A stretch of 64,000 bases of DNA from Marinobacter sp. (lineage in GTDB: Bacteria; Pseudomonadota; Gammaproteobacteria; Pseudomonadales; Oleiphilaceae): positions 17,346-81,345 of the forward strand of contig JAGPVT010000102.1 of assembly GCA_018066865.1 (NCBI GenBank), read 5' to 3'. Made by a program: the position numbers and the translations under genes. This document shows positions 46,619 through 56,594 of this stretch, piece after piece. How positions within the stretch are numbered: the first letter of the stretch is position 1; every line of letters starts with the position of its first letter. Under the pieces are notes generated by a model that had not been told where the DNA came from, ran no database searches, and worked only from the letters and a program-made list of their open reading frames with translations.

Positions 46619-47395
46619 TTACTCAATACCGCCTACACGCTTGAAAGATGGCAGACTGGTGAGAGATTGCCAGTGCATCCAGATCGCAAAGGCCTTGCCC
46701 ACGATCAGCTCCTCCGGAACCGTACCCCAGTAACGGCTGTCATTACTGTTATCACGATTATCGCCCATCATGAAATAATGTCCTTCCGGTACCTCCCACT
46801 CGCCTTCGCCGGCAGCACCCGGGCGCCCCATGGTCAGGAAAATATCGTGTTCCACTTCTCCCAGGTCTTCCCGGCGCACTTCCACCGGCGGCAGACGCAC
46901 AACAAACTCGCTTCCAACTTGCTGGCCATTGATGAAGAGCTGCTTGTCGCGATAGCGCACTGTGTCACCGGGGAGGCCAATCACGCGCTTGATATAGTTG
47001 GTTTCGCCGTCCTTCGGGTAGCGAAATACCATCACATCACCCCGGGCCGGATCCCCTATATCCAGTATTTTGGTTCCGGAAACCGGCAAACGCAGGCCAT
47101 AGGCGTATTTGTTAACCAGAATAAAGTCGCCGACTTCCAGCGTTGGCAGCATGGAACCGGAGGGGATCTGGAAGGGCTCCACCAGAAAAGATCGAAGTAT
47201 CAGTACAATGGCCAGTACCGGAAAAAATGAACGGCTAAGATCGACCAGATAGGGCTCTTTAGGCGCCTCTTCACCTGCAATGTCCGTCTCGGACGCCAAA
47301 AGGCGACGCTTGCGCAAAAACAGTATATCTGCCAACCAGATAAGCCCAGACGCAAAGGTCAGAACCACCAGAACCAGTGGGAAATCAATATCCAT
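46619..47395 (-). CDS. lepB: Signal peptidase I
   Basis: The 258-residue inner-membrane enzyme removes signal peptides. Two N-terminal membrane segments are followed by IPSGSMLPTLEVGDFILVNKYAYGLRLP (catalytic Ser), NYIKRVIGLPGDTVRYRD (catalytic Lys) and GHYFMMGDNRDNSNDSRYWG. It starts 11 bases after the lepA stop. Confidence 0.96.
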   Translation of the reverse strand: MDIDFPLVLVVLTFASGLIWLADILFLRKRRLLASETDIAGEEAPKEPYLVDLSRSFFPVLAIVLILRSFLVEPFQIPSGSMLPTLEVGDFILVNKYAYGLRLPVSGTKILDIGDPARGDVMVFRYPKDGETNYIKRVIGLPGDTVRYRDKQLFINGQQVGSEFVVRLPPVEVRREDLGEVEHDIFLTMGRPGAAGEGEWEVPEGHYFMMGDNRDNSNDSRYWGTVPEELIVGKAFAIWMHWQSLTSLPSFKRVGGIE

Positions 47396-47406
47396 CCAGA
47401 TGCCTT

Positions 47407-49209
47407 TTAATTATCGACTTTCAACACGGCAAGAAACGCTTCCTGAGGCACTTCAACATTGCCCACCTGCTTCATGCGTTTTTTGCCTTCCTTCTGCTTC
47501 TGGAGCAGCTTTTTCTTTCGGCTGACATCACCGCCGTAACATTTTGCGGTTACGTTTTTGCGCAGCGCTTTCACACTGACCCTGGACACCACCTGATTAC
47601 CGATGGCGGCCTGAATGGCGATATCGAACATCTGCCGGGGGATCAGCTCTTTCATTTTCTCAATAAGCTGGCGACCCTTGTAGTTGGCCAGATCTTTATG
47701 AACGATCAGAGCCAGAGCATCCACGCGCTCACCGTTGATGAGTACATCAAGACGCACAAGGTTCGCCTGTTGGAACCGAACGAAGTGGTAGTCCAGAGAG
47801 GCAAAGCCACGGCTGGCAGATTTGATACGGTCAAAGAAATCGAGCACCACTTCGGCCATCGGCAGCTCATAGGTCAGCTGCACCTGATTGGTCGTAAAGT
47901 GCATGTTTTTCTGAACGCCTCGCTTCTCTTCACAAAGCGCAATAACGTTACCCAAGTGCTCTTGGGGCACCAGAATATTGGCTTCGACGATGGGCTCGCG
48001 CATTTCCTCAATCGAGCCAATATCCGGCAACTTTGAGGGGCTATCCACCGACAATGTCTCGCCCTGCCTGGTCAACACCTCGTATATAACCGTAGGCGCG
48101 GTCGTAATCAGATTAATATCGTATTCACGCTCCAACCGCTCCTGAATGATCTCCATGTGCAGCATGCCCAGGAAACCACAGCGGAAACCAAAGCCCAGAG
48201 CATCGGAGCTCTCAGGCTCGTAAAACAGCGAGGCGTCATTCAGGGTGAGCTTTTCCAGCGCGTCGCGGAAATCATTGTAGTCATCCGCGCTCACCGGGAA
48301 CAGGCCAGCATACACCTGCGGCTGAACTTTCTTGAACCCCGGCAACATGGGGGTGTCGGCGGCAAACTTGTGATGCACGATAGTGTCGCCTACCGGAGCG
48401 CCGTGAATATCCTTGATGCCGGCAACCACAAAACCCACGTCACCCGCTTCCAGTATGTTGGTGTCATAGGGCTTGGGGTTGAAAATCCCCACTTTGTCGG
48501 CATTCCAGGCCTTGCCGGTAGACTTGATAACAATCTTGTCGCCTTTTTTCAAAATGCCCTGGGTAACCCGGACAAGTGAGACAACACCCAGATAGTTATC
48601 GAACCAGGAATCTATGATCAAAGCCTGCAACGGTGCCGAACGATCACCCTGGGGTGGTGGTATTTTCTTGATCAGGTCTTCCAGAACATCCTCAACACCC
48701 ATGCCGCTCTTAGCAGAGCAGCGCACCGCATCCGAAGCATCAATACCGATGATGTCTTCTATTTCAGCAGCAACCCGTTCAGGCTCAGCCTGGGGCAAGT
48801 CCATCTTGTTCAGAACCGGTACAACCTCCAAACCCTGCTCAATGGCGGTATAGCAGTTGGCAACAGACTGGGCTTCCACGCCCTGGCCGGCATCTACAAC
48901 CAGTAGCGCGCCTTCACAGGCATACAGCGAACGCGATACTTCATAGGAAAAATCCACATGACCGGGAGTGTCGATAAAGTTCAGTTTGTATACCTGACCA
49001 TCCTGCGCCGTGTAATGCAGCGTGACACACTGAGCCTTGATGGTGATGCCCCGTTCCCGCTCCAGATCCATGGAGTCCAGCACCTGTTCGGCCATTTCCC
49101 TGTTCGTCAGGCCTCCGCAAACCTGGATAAAACGGTCTGCAAGTGTGGATTTTCCATGGTCAATGTGGGCGATAATGGAGAAGTTACGGATTCGGCTCAG
49201 TTCAGTCAC
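47407..49209 (-). CDS. lepA: Elongation factor 4
   Basis: With GTG at 49209 as start the protein has 600 residues (LepA is usually 595-605); a TTG at 49215 would add two. [15 protein letters not shown] is the P-loop, [17 protein letters not shown]3, [14 protein letters not shown]4, and the C-terminal [30 protein letters not shown] tail is typical. It acts on stalled ribosomes. It heads the lepA-lepB-DUF4845-rnc-era-recO-pdxJ operon. Confidence 0.97.
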   Translation of the reverse strand: MTELSRIRNFSIIAHIDHGKSTLADRFIQVCGGLTNREMAEQVLDSMDLERERGITIKAQCVTLHYTAQDGQVYKLNFIDTPGHVDFSYEVSRSLYACEGALLVVDAGQGVEAQSVANCYTAIEQGLEVVPVLNKMDLPQAEPERVAAEIEDIIGIDASDAVRCSAKSGMGVEDVLEDLIKKIPPPQGDRSAPLQALIIDSWFDNYLGVVSLVRVTQGILKKGDKIVIKSTGKAWNADKVGIFNPKPYDTNILEAGDVGFVVAGIKDIHGAPVGDTIVHHKFAADTPMLPGFKKVQPQVYAGLFPVSADDYNDFRDALEKLTLNDASLFYEPESSDALGFGFRCGFLGMLHMEIIQERLEREYDINLITTAPTVIYEVLTRQGETLSVDSPSKLPDIGSIEEMREPIVEANILVPQEHLGNVIALCEEKRGVQKNMHFTTNQVQLTYELPMAEVVLDFFDRIKSASRGFASLDYHFVRFQQANLVRLDVLINGERVDALALIVHKDLANYKGRQLIEKMKELIPRQMFDIAIQAAIGNQVVSRVSVKALRKNVTAKCYGGDVSRKKKLLQKQKEGKKRMKQVGNVEVPQEAFLAVLKVDN

Positions 49210-49313
49210 AGACAATGAATACTCATAAAAGGCAAAGGATTGAGCCCGGAGGTGCCATCACAAGGCCCCGGGGCCGGCGTGATTTTACCGGTTACCGGCC
49301 GCCATTGCCATGA

Positions 49314-52037
49314 TCAGGAAATAAGCGGGCGCTCGTACTGCCGGATAAGAAAGCCAATAAGCGCATCTTCGTCCAACGGATAGCTGAAAAGATTGCCCTG
49401 GCACTGGGTACATCCGGCCGATTTCAGGAAGCTCAGTTGTTGCGGTGTTTCTACACCCTCCGCCACCACGGTAAGGTGGAGCTTCTGCGCCAGCGCAATC
49501 ACCGCAGAAGCCACATCGGTCGCACTGACATTGTACGGAATATCGCGGATAAAGCGGTGATCAATTTTTATAACATCGAGAGGAAGCTGCTGCAAAGCAA
49601 CCAGTGAACAGGAACCGGCTCCGAAATCGTCCAGAATCAGGCAGACACCCAGATCGTTTAGCGACACGAGCAACTCACGTAGCATGCGCGGGTCTTCATT
49701 CAGCAGTTCCACCGGCATTTCCAGTTCAAGCTTCTCGGGCGAAACACCGGTTTCGGTAATCACCTGCCGAACCATATCGAGGAAACGGGAGTCGGTGACC
49801 TGCCTGACCGACAGATTGACCGCCATTTTCAGGGCCTCAAAGCCAGCCCGCTCAAGCGCCTGAACCTGAATACAGGCCTGGCGCAATGCCATTTCACCCA
49901 GACGTACAATTAAACCGGTTTCTTCTGCCAGGCCGATAAACTGCTGTGCAGAGATCAGACCCTTTTCCGGGTGGTGCCAACGCAGGAATGCCTCAACACC
50001 AATCACCCGTTGACTGATCAGATCTACCTTGGGCTGGTAATGCAAAACAAAACGTTCGCCTTCAAGAGCGCTCGCCAGCTCTTCGTGCTGCAGTAAACGG
50101 CGTGCGGCTTTGATGTTCATGGCAGGCGTAAAAAACTGGTAGGTGTTGCGGCCCATTTCTTTGGCCCGGTACATGGCCAGATCCGCATACTTCATTAAAG
50201 TGCCGGGGTCTTCGCTATCGTGAGGAATCATGGTGAGGCCAATGCTGACCGTAATGCCCACCTCATGATCACTCAGACGAATCCGCTGGCACAATCTGCG
50301 CAGAATGGTTTCTGCCACCTTGGAGGCCGCATCAGTGCCATTGACTTCTGACAGCAACACGACAAACTCATCGCCGCCAAGCCTTGCCACAGAATCTTCT
50401 TCACGCACACAACCGCCAAGCCAATGTGCCACCTGACACAGGAGTTCGTCGCCCGCGTCGTGGCCCAACGTATCGTTAATTCGCTTGAAGCCATCAAGGT
50501 CCAGGAACATCAGCGCTGCCGGCACGCCGCTTCGGCGGCTTCTGCGCACCACATTGTTGAGACGATCACGGAATAACTGTCGGTTGGCAAGACCTGTAAG
50601 GGGATCGTAAAACGCGAGTCTGTGGAGCTCGGACTGGGCTGCTTTCAGCTGGGTCAGATCACGCAGGCTCAGCACCACACCGTTAACACCGGGCACCGTC
50701 AGCATGGCAGTATAGGTGCCTTCCATGTCACGCCAGTCACCAGCAGCATCGCGAATGCGCGCCCGGATAACCGGCATCTGTTTGCCTGGTGCCTCTGTGG
50801 CATCGTCAAAGCCCTGCTTCAGCGGGAGCCAGTCGTCCTCGTGCACAAGACTTTCCAACACCAACGCCTGAACTTCGTCGGGGTCAAACCCAAGAATGTC
50901 AAAGCTGGATGGACTGGCATAAAGCGGCGTTCCGTCCTCCTCCATAACCAACGTAACGTTAGCCGCGCCCTCCGTAATAGCGCGATAACGCCCGGCACCG
51001 ATCTGCGCCATAAGGCGCGAATGAATCAGTGCCAGCGCGACAACAAAGAGCAAAAGACTAATAACAACGCCACTACCAAGCACAATCGACGGGCGAGGAT
51101 CTGATGCCAGGTAGTCAAAGGCCGGAGTGGAACGGGTTTGCAGCAACCAGTCCCGGCCGCCATGGCTAACGGTCTGGCTCATTTCAAAACTGAACTCATT
51201 GTCCAGAGAGCCGAGGTTCGAGCCGTACATCAGGTTTTCACGGCGAACGACGCCATCATCGTAGATGCGGATATCGAGAAACGGTGAAATCAGACCAATG
51301 ATGCCATCAAGAAGGTTATTCATGCGAAACGCACTGAACACAAAACCCGCCAGCATCATGCGGCGTTCAGCACGTATGTCCGGCACCTGCCCACCCTGGA
51401 ACACAGGGTAATACATAAGAAAGCTGGCCTGCCCTTCTTCCATTTCTTCCTGAACCAGAACCACTTTAGCCGTTACCGTCGGAATTGCATCGTCACGCGA
51501 CCGCTCCATGGCTTTTCGGTGAACCGGATCACTGAAAGCGTCATAACCCAGTGCTTTTCGATTGCTTTCGGTTCCGGGCTCGATATATACCATGGGGTAA
51601 TAGAAAGGCCCGGTTCCCAATGGCTTCACCAGGTACTTATAAACACCCTCTACGCGCACCGAGGCAATGTGATCAGCCATGTCCCGCACTTCAATGCGCT
51701 CAGCATACCCGATGCCCTGAATGCCCGGGTAATAACGGTTAATATCGACCTTGTGAACATATTCCCGCCACTGGTCGCGGGAAACCTTACCCGCAACCGC
51801 AAAAAGGCCGGCACTGCCTGCCAGAACCTGCTCATAGTTGAGCAATCGTTCCTCAATGGCAGTTTTCAATTGCAGAGATTGAGTTCGAAACCGGGCTTCC
51901 GTGCGATCTTCTACCAGCCGGATTGAAAACTGCCAGGACGCCACCGTTACGGCGATCGCTATGACCAGAAGCAGCCAGGCGAGCCAGGCATTACGGGGAT
52001 TCAGAAGTTGCAGGAGAGAGAGGTCCTTTCTTTTCAT
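49314..52037 (-). CDS. CHASE-PAS-GGDEF-EAL membrane protein
   Basis: The 907-residue protein has a membrane segment at about 15-37, a periplasmic CHASE domain, a second membrane segment near 310-335, a PAS domain (about 345-465), GGDEF intact at 554-558 with an inhibitory REED site just before, and an EAL-type domain from about 660. The EAL motif reads EAF at 682-684, the usual EITE reads EMPV (V776), and DDFGTG reads DDFGAG (803-808). The phosphodiesterase part may therefore be weak or inactive while cyclase activity is likely kept. It lies between mucD and lepA with a terminator on its mucD side. Confidence 0.93.
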   Translation of the reverse strand: MKRKDLSLLQLLNPRNAWLAWLLLVIAIAVTVASWQFSIRLVEDRTEARFRTQSLQLKTAIEERLLNYEQVLAGSAGLFAVAGKVSRDQWREYVHKVDINRYYPGIQGIGYAERIEVRDMADHIASVRVEGVYKYLVKPLGTGPFYYPMVYIEPGTESNRKALGYDAFSDPVHRKAMERSRDDAIPTVTAKVVLVQEEMEEGQASFLMYYPVFQGGQVPDIRAERRMMLAGFVFSAFRMNNLLDGIIGLISPFLDIRIYDDGVVRRENLMYGSNLGSLDNEFSFEMSQTVSHGGRDWLLQTRSTPAFDYLASDPRPSIVLGSGVVISLLLFVVALALIHSRLMAQIGAGRYRAITEGAANVTLVMEEDGTPLYASPSSFDILGFDPDEVQALVLESLVHEDDWLPLKQGFDDATEAPGKQMPVIRARIRDAAGDWRDMEGTYTAMLTVPGVNGVVLSLRDLTQLKAAQSELHRLAFYDPLTGLANRQLFRDRLNNVVRRSRRSGVPAALMFLDLDGFKRINDTLGHDAGDELLCQVAHWLGGCVREEDSVARLGGDEFVVLLSEVNGTDAASKVAETILRRLCQRIRLSDHEVGITVSIGLTMIPHDSEDPGTLMKYADLAMYRAKEMGRNTYQFFTPAMNIKAARRLLQHEELASALEGERFVLHYQPKVDLISQRVIGVEAFLRWHHPEKGLISAQQFIGLAEETGLIVRLGEMALRQACIQVQALERAGFEALKMAVNLSVRQVTDSRFLDMVRQVITETGVSPEKLELEMPVELLNEDPRMLRELLVSLNDLGVCLILDDFGAGSCSLVALQQLPLDVIKIDHRFIRDIPYNVSATDVASAVIALAQKLHLTVVAEGVETPQQLSFLKSAGCTQCQGNLFSYPLDEDALIGFLIRQYERPLIS

Positions 52038-52090
52038 AATCTGGCCTGGTCCATTCCGTGGCAGCTCTTATTATTTCTGAAAAGCAGTAT

Positions 52091-52138
52091 AACAAAAGCC
52101 CCGAAGCCTGTCGTTTTCCGGATCAGGTTTCGGGGCTT
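52091..52138 (-). terminator. Terminator of the algU-mucABCD operon
   Basis: Arms 52096-52110 and 52124-52138 are 15-base near-perfect complements containing GCCCCGAA, with a 13-base loop; on the minus strand TTTTGTT follows. It lies just after the mucD stop and before the CHASE gene start, so it separates the two. Confidence 0.9.
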
Positions 52139-52174
52139 CTTGCAATATTATTACGTCTTTTCAAACACCTACTA

Positions 52175-53650
52175 TCAGGGTTTCATAACAAGATAGATTG
52201 CCCTGCCCTGGCGCACTACACGAACAGATACCGCCCGTCCCTCAGGGAGGGATCTGACCACTTTACGGAAGTCCTCAACCGACGACACCGCCTTTCTGTT
52301 TATTTCGGTAATCACATCCCGGGCGCGAATACCGGCATCATAGGCCGGCCCTTTGCCAACGCCAGTTACCACTACGCCACGAGACACACCAATGGAGTCA
52401 GCTAAATCTGAAGGCAGAGGCTCAACGGTTAGCCCAAGTGGCGCTGTTGATGAACTGCCACCAGAGGGAGTCGCCTGCTGGGCGCCGCGCTCGTCCGGCA
52501 GTTGGCCAATTTCAACATCCAGCGAGATTTCTTTTCCACCACGAAGCACGGTCAGGCGAGCCGTCTCACCTATCGGAGTGCGGCCTACCATGGGCGGCAA
52601 ATCCGACGAGAGCTGAATGTCATCGCCATCGTACTCAAGCACGATATCACCAGACTGCAAACCACCAGCCTCAGCTGGCGAGCCATCCATAACTTCGGCA
52701 ATCAATGCGCCCCGTGGGCGCTTGAGCCCGAAAGACTCAGCCAGATCACGATTCACTTCCTGAATCAGCACGCCCAGCCAGCCACGGGAAACCGCGCCCT
52801 TGTCCCGAATCTGACGAAATACGCTCATGGCATCATCAATGGGAATAGCAAACGAGACCCCCATGAAACCGCCGGAGCGGGTGTAGATCTGCGAGTTTAT
52901 GCCAATAACTTCGCCATCAAGATTGAACAGGGGCCCCCCGGAGTTACCCGGATTGATGGCAACATCGGTCTGGATAAACGGTACGTAGTTTTCTGATGGG
53001 AGCGAACGACCCAGCGCACTGACGATGCCTGCTGTAACGGTATAGTCGAAGCCAAACGGTGAGCCAATCGCAAACACCCACTCACCCACCTTGAGGTCTT
53101 TGGAGCGCCCTGTTTTCACAACAGGCAGGTCGTCCCCATTCTCGATTTTCAAAACGGCCATGTCCGAGCGGGGATCTGTGCCTACCAGAGTAGCCGGCAA
53201 CTCACGCCGGTCATTGAGGCGGACAATAATCTCATCAGCACCTTCAACCACATGGTTGTTGGTCAGCACGTAGCCATCTGCGGACACTATAAACCCTGAC
53301 CCCATAGAACGAACCGGCTGAGAATTACCAGGGGCGCCACCGAAGGGCGACTGCGGACCGCGAAAGAAATCCTGGAAAAACTCCGGCAACTGGTCGAGCT
53401 GGCGCTCATCAAAAGGCAGACCGTGAAAGCGCGTGTTTCCGGCAGCGGGGGCACTGGTGGTACTTATATTAACGACCGCTCCTGCGTTTTCCTCAACCAG
53501 CCCGGTAAAGTCCGGCAAACCTCGTGCGAAGCCTGCCTGGCTCCAGGCCAGCAGCACCATAGCGAGCAGTACCACCAACAGAGAACCCGACACCCTCTGA
53601 GTGAGTGATGTCGGGGAGAGCCGGGTTACTTCAATAGTTGTTCTCAGCAT
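52175..53650 (-). CDS. mucD: Periplasmic serine endoprotease MucD/DegP
   Basis: The 491-residue precursor has a signal peptide after a 15-residue basic/polar leader (hydrophobic core about 20-40, ending near SQAGFARG), an HtrA protease domain with H133 (TNNHVVEG), D163 (DPRSDMAVLK) and S237 (GNSGGPLF), and two PDZ domains. It is a periplasmic quality-control protease; in Pseudomonas MucD dampens the AlgU response. It is the last gene of the algU operon. Confidence 0.95.
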   Translation of the reverse strand: MLRTTIEVTRLSPTSLTQRVSGSLLVVLLAMVLLAWSQAGFARGLPDFTGLVEENAGAVVNISTTSAPAAGNTRFHGLPFDERQLDQLPEFFQDFFRGPQSPFGGAPGNSQPVRSMGSGFIVSADGYVLTNNHVVEGADEIIVRLNDRRELPATLVGTDPRSDMAVLKIENGDDLPVVKTGRSKDLKVGEWVFAIGSPFGFDYTVTAGIVSALGRSLPSENYVPFIQTDVAINPGNSGGPLFNLDGEVIGINSQIYTRSGGFMGVSFAIPIDDAMSVFRQIRDKGAVSRGWLGVLIQEVNRDLAESFGLKRPRGALIAEVMDGSPAEAGGLQSGDIVLEYDGDDIQLSSDLPPMVGRTPIGETARLTVLRGGKEISLDVEIGQLPDERGAQQATPSGGSSSTAPLGLTVEPLPSDLADSIGVSRGVVVTGVGKGPAYDAGIRARDVITEINRKAVSSVEDFRKVVRSLPEGRAVSVRVVRQGRAIYLVMKP

Positions 53651-53668
53651 GTCGGAACCCCCTGTATA

Positions 53669-54136
53669 TCAGGTTAATGAGTCGGGATGAGAAGCTACCC
53701 CGGCCGGGATACGGTTAATCCGGAGCAGCATGGGTTCATAATTGCCGGCATTCCGGCTCTGTAATTTTCGACTTATCAGAAAGCCAAATGCAAGGCCGGC
53801 AGCGGCGCCCGCCATGGCCGCGAAATCACTGCCTTCGGACAGTTGGTGCCCGATTATACTGGCCGTCACCATAAGTAGAAGAGGAAGTGCGTACACCAGC
53901 AGGGAGGCGCCAAGAAGTGCGCTTTCATCAATACCAAGTGTCACATCTTCGCCCACCTGGGCATTCACAGAGTTAACGACACGAACCTGATTGGCTCGGC
54001 CACCGGTTGCCGAAGCCAGCACCTTCTGCCCGCAGCCATTACGTGCAGCACAGCTCTGGCAGGCGCTGGTACGTATGGTCTGGACCCAGGCGTGCTGACT
54101 GGTCACAGCAACGACTTTTCCTGTCTCGGTAATCAC
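53669..54136 (-). CDS. mucC: SoxR-reducing/RseC-type membrane protein MucC
   Basis: The 155-residue protein has an N-terminal Cys cluster (CQSCAARNGCGQ, residues about 25-36) and two membrane segments (about 75-98 and 105-125), the RseC/MucC layout. It overlaps the mucB stop by four bases. In relatives it modulates the envelope stress response and electron supply to SoxR; here that is inference from family. Confidence 0.92.
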   Translation of the reverse strand: MITETGKVVAVTSQHAWVQTIRTSACQSCAARNGCGQKVLASATGGRANQVRVVNSVNAQVGEDVTLGIDESALLGASLLVYALPLLLMVTASIIGHQLSEGSDFAAMAGAAAGLAFGFLISRKLQSRNAGNYEPMLLRINRIPAGVASHPDSLT

Positions 54137-55176
54137 GGCTCAGCTGCACCCGAAACAAAAGCTTCATTAATCTGCACCGATTCAGCGACCTGGCGCGCCG
54201 CTGCTGGCGGTATTTCACCTACCACGGTTACCAGAAAGGCCTGGCTCCCGCTCTGCAGCTGGTGCATATAAATCGTTGTCGCCCCGATACGGGTTGCGCC
54301 CGTGGGCATACTCACGCTACCTGCAGACTCGACAAACACCGAGAAAGCCGCCAACCCGTCGGAAAATGCAACTGTCTGCCCATTACCCGAAATAGGCACT
54401 GCGGCAGGCTCGAAACCTTCCGGGCGCCAGCCAAGATGCCAGCCATGCATACGGGATGTTTTTGATAACCCATCCTGCGAACCCAAATGCTGGCCGGCTT
54501 CACTCAGGGTAAGGGAGACCTCACGACCCTCGGTGCGGATTGCAAGTTCGCCGTCAGGAATATCATCAGTAATCTCGAGGCTGGTGAATTGAAAGTGCTC
54601 CAGCACCTCACCACCGGATGCCCGCACGTGGCTTTTTACCAAAAGCCCCGTCGTTTTTTCCAGCCACAACCGGTGACTGTATCGATGCTGATCTTTAGCC
54701 GTCAACGCTACGATAACCACATCATAGCCGGCAATACGGTCTTCGCCTTTCAGCTCGGCACTGTACCATCGGCTTACGGGAATCAGCTGGCTGGAAAATG
54801 CCTCTGCGAATGGCCCGGACGGAATGACCTGATCCAGCCTTACCTTACCCTGTTCAGGGAGCACGCAGACCACATTCATATCCCGGCGAACAATCTCTCC
54901 ACTGCCCCCGTCCTGCAAAACCAGACGCTCCTCAATAATGCCATTGTGATAGCGATGGGCAATCTGCATCGAGTGCACGCTGGAACCTCTGGCGTACACA
55001 AACACGCCGCGATAGGATGTCATGTTAAGGGCCGGCCCCAGCTGCTCCAGCCAGTAGATGGCTGATTTCTCTTCAGCCGCCGCATGCATTGGCAAAACCA
55101 TCGCCAGTGATAGCGCGAGGAGCCAGCGCAATGACAAATCAGTCAGACTCAGGCCGAAATAACGGGCTTTGCTCAT
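54133..55176 (-). CDS. mucB: Periplasmic regulator of the AlgU anti-sigma factor, MucB/RseB
   Basis: With ATG 55176 (AAGGTG upstream) it has 347 residues. An N-terminal signal peptide ends near MHAAAEE, followed by the MucB/RseB lipoprotein-sensor-like fold (YWLEQLGPALNMTSYRGVFVY, LLVKSHVRASGGEVLEHFQF). The protein binds MucA in the periplasm and protects it from cleavage until lipid or peptide signals arrive. The in-frame ATG at 55188 lacks a good ribosome binding site. Confidence 0.94.
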   Translation of the reverse strand: MSKARYFGLSLTDLSLRWLLALSLAMVLPMHAAAEEKSAIYWLEQLGPALNMTSYRGVFVYARGSSVHSMQIAHRYHNGIIEERLVLQDGGSGEIVRRDMNVVCVLPEQGKVRLDQVIPSGPFAEAFSSQLIPVSRWYSAELKGEDRIAGYDVVIVALTAKDQHRYSHRLWLEKTTGLLVKSHVRASGGEVLEHFQFTSLEITDDIPDGELAIRTEGREVSLTLSEAGQHLGSQDGLSKTSRMHGWHLGWRPEGFEPAAVPISGNGQTVAFSDGLAAFSVFVESAGSVSMPTGATRIGATTIYMHQLQSGSQAFLVTVVGEIPPAAARQVAESVQINEAFVSGAAEP

Positions 55177-55201
55177 GAGCACCTTCATTACTTGCTATCA
55201 A

Positions 55202-55792
55202 TCAGTAGCCGCCATTTGCGCTGACCAGGCGGGCGTAACCCACCGAGCCCTGTCCGGCACCCACGCTGTTGTGCTGAGCGTGCTCCAGCAGATAGCGACT
55301 CATGTGTTCCCACTGTTTCTCATCAAGCCCCTGCAAGGCAACTTCCTGAACTGGCGCACGCTCTCCAGCAGAAACAGCGCCCGCAGATTCAGCGTCGGGC
55401 GCTTGCACCTCCGTTACAGGTGCCGATGCGAGAGCACTGGGAGACGTCTCTCCGGCATCCCAGCCCGCGCCGGCACCAAAGCCTACCAATAAAGCAACAG
55501 CAACCATCGCCACCGCCGGCCATTGCCAGCGTCGCGGCGCTTCGCGGCTGTCCGATACAGCCAGCACCTGCGATCTGATGCGGCCGTCGAGCACTTCGCG
55601 CACTGCCACACTGACATCAACGCCCTCAGCCGGTGAATGGCCTCGATGCATAAGATCATGAATACCCTGCCATCGTTGCCACTGGGCACGCACGTCGTCC
55701 TGACCTTCATGGCATAACAGGCGTCGAACCGAAAGTTCGTCGGCTTCATCGTCCATCATGGCCGACAGTGTTTCTCTGAGACGATCATCCAT
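55202..55792 (-). CDS. mucA: Anti-sigma factor MucA/RseA
   Basis: With ATG 55792 (AAGGTG upstream) it has 196 residues. The cytoplasmic N-terminus RLRETLSAMMDDEADELSVRRLL binds the sigma factor; a single membrane segment AVAMVAVALLVGFGAGAGW (about 95-115) is followed by a periplasmic C-terminal region of low complexity that would bind MucB. It holds AlgU inactive at the membrane. An in-frame TTG at 55807 is less likely. Confidence 0.94.
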   Translation of the reverse strand: MDDRLRETLSAMMDDEADELSVRRLLCHEGQDDVRAQWQRWQGIHDLMHRGHSPAEGVDVSVAVREVLDGRIRSQVLAVSDSREAPRRWQWPAVAMVAVALLVGFGAGAGWDAGETSPSALASAPVTEVQAPDAESAGAVSAGERAPVQEVALQGLDEKQWEHMSRYLLEHAQHNSVGAGQGSVGYARLVSANGGY

Positions 55793-55807
55793 AGGATGCA
55801 CCTTCAA

Positions 55808-56425
55808 TTACGTCACCGAATGATTGAGCAGGGGCCCAAGATGTCTGTCAACAGCATCCCTGGCCCGGAAAATACGTGAGCGCACTGTCCCGATCGGGCA
55901 CTCCAGAATCCGCGCTATATCTTCATAGCTGAGCCCGTCATACTCCCGCAGCAAAAATGCCGAACGAAGCTCTTCTGGCAAGCTGGCTATGGCATTACTC
56001 AGTTCCATCTGCAGCTGATCACGCTGCAACAGACGTTCCGGCGAGGCGATATCCCGCAACCGCCGTCCGTCATCAAAATTCTCGGCCTCAGCCGAATCAG
56101 CACTGCCTTGAGGCCTTCGGCTGCGGGACTCGAGATGATTTTTCGCGGTGTTCACCGCAATACGATAAAGCCAGGTGTAGAAGGCACTGTCACCACGAAA
56201 GCGGTCGATGGCCCGGTAGGCCTTGATGAACGCTTCCTGGGTAAGGTCCATGACTTCCTGGCTGTCGTAAACATAACGACTGATTATAGAAGCTACCCTT
56301 GACTGATATTTGACCACCAGAAGATCAAACGCTGCGCGATCCCCGTTCCGGACTTTGCGAACAAGTTGCAGATCGGTCTGACTGTCTGGCTGCTCAGCCT
56401 GCTTCTGGTCGTTCTCGGGTGCCAT
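55808..56425 (-). CDS. algU: RNA polymerase sigma-E factor AlgU
   Basis: From ATG 56425 the protein has 205 residues; region 2 (DRAAFDLLVVKYQ, DLTQEAFIKAYRAIDRFRGDSAFYTWLYRIAVN) and region 4 (LPEELRSAFLLREYDGLSYEDIARILECPIGTVRSRIFRAR) are clear and close to P. aeruginosa AlgU. ATG 56482 or GTG 56488 would add up to 21 residues; none has a strong ribosome binding site, and family length favours 56425. It controls envelope stress genes and, through a sigma-E-like promoter upstream, probably itself. Confidence 0.95.
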   Translation of the reverse strand: MAPENDQKQAEQPDSQTDLQLVRKVRNGDRAAFDLLVVKYQSRVASIISRYVYDSQEVMDLTQEAFIKAYRAIDRFRGDSAFYTWLYRIAVNTAKNHLESRSRRPQGSADSAEAENFDDGRRLRDIASPERLLQRDQLQMELSNAIASLPEELRSAFLLREYDGLSYEDIARILECPIGTVRSRIFRARDAVDRHLGPLLNHSVT

Positions 56426-56551
56426 GGACGCTATGCCGGTACGCTCTGTTTTAGTGGCCAATACGAGTTTCTGATGATTCATGCTCACTGTCCGGCGCCC
56501 GTTTTTGGAAACGACGACTCAGCCTTCAAGACCGGTCATCCATCAGGCCAA

Positions 56552-56578
56552 ATAGACAGCAGGCGTAAAGTTTAGTTC
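56552..56578 (-). promoter_or_regulatory. Candidate sigma-E (AlgU) promoter
   Basis: On the minus strand GAACTA (56578-56573), 16 bases, then TCTAT (56556-56552) resembles the sigma-E consensus GAACTT-N16-TCTGA. It lies about 70-130 bases before the algU start, where autoregulated promoters of this operon are usually found. Confidence 0.5.
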
Positions 56579-56594
56579 AATACACGTTCACATT

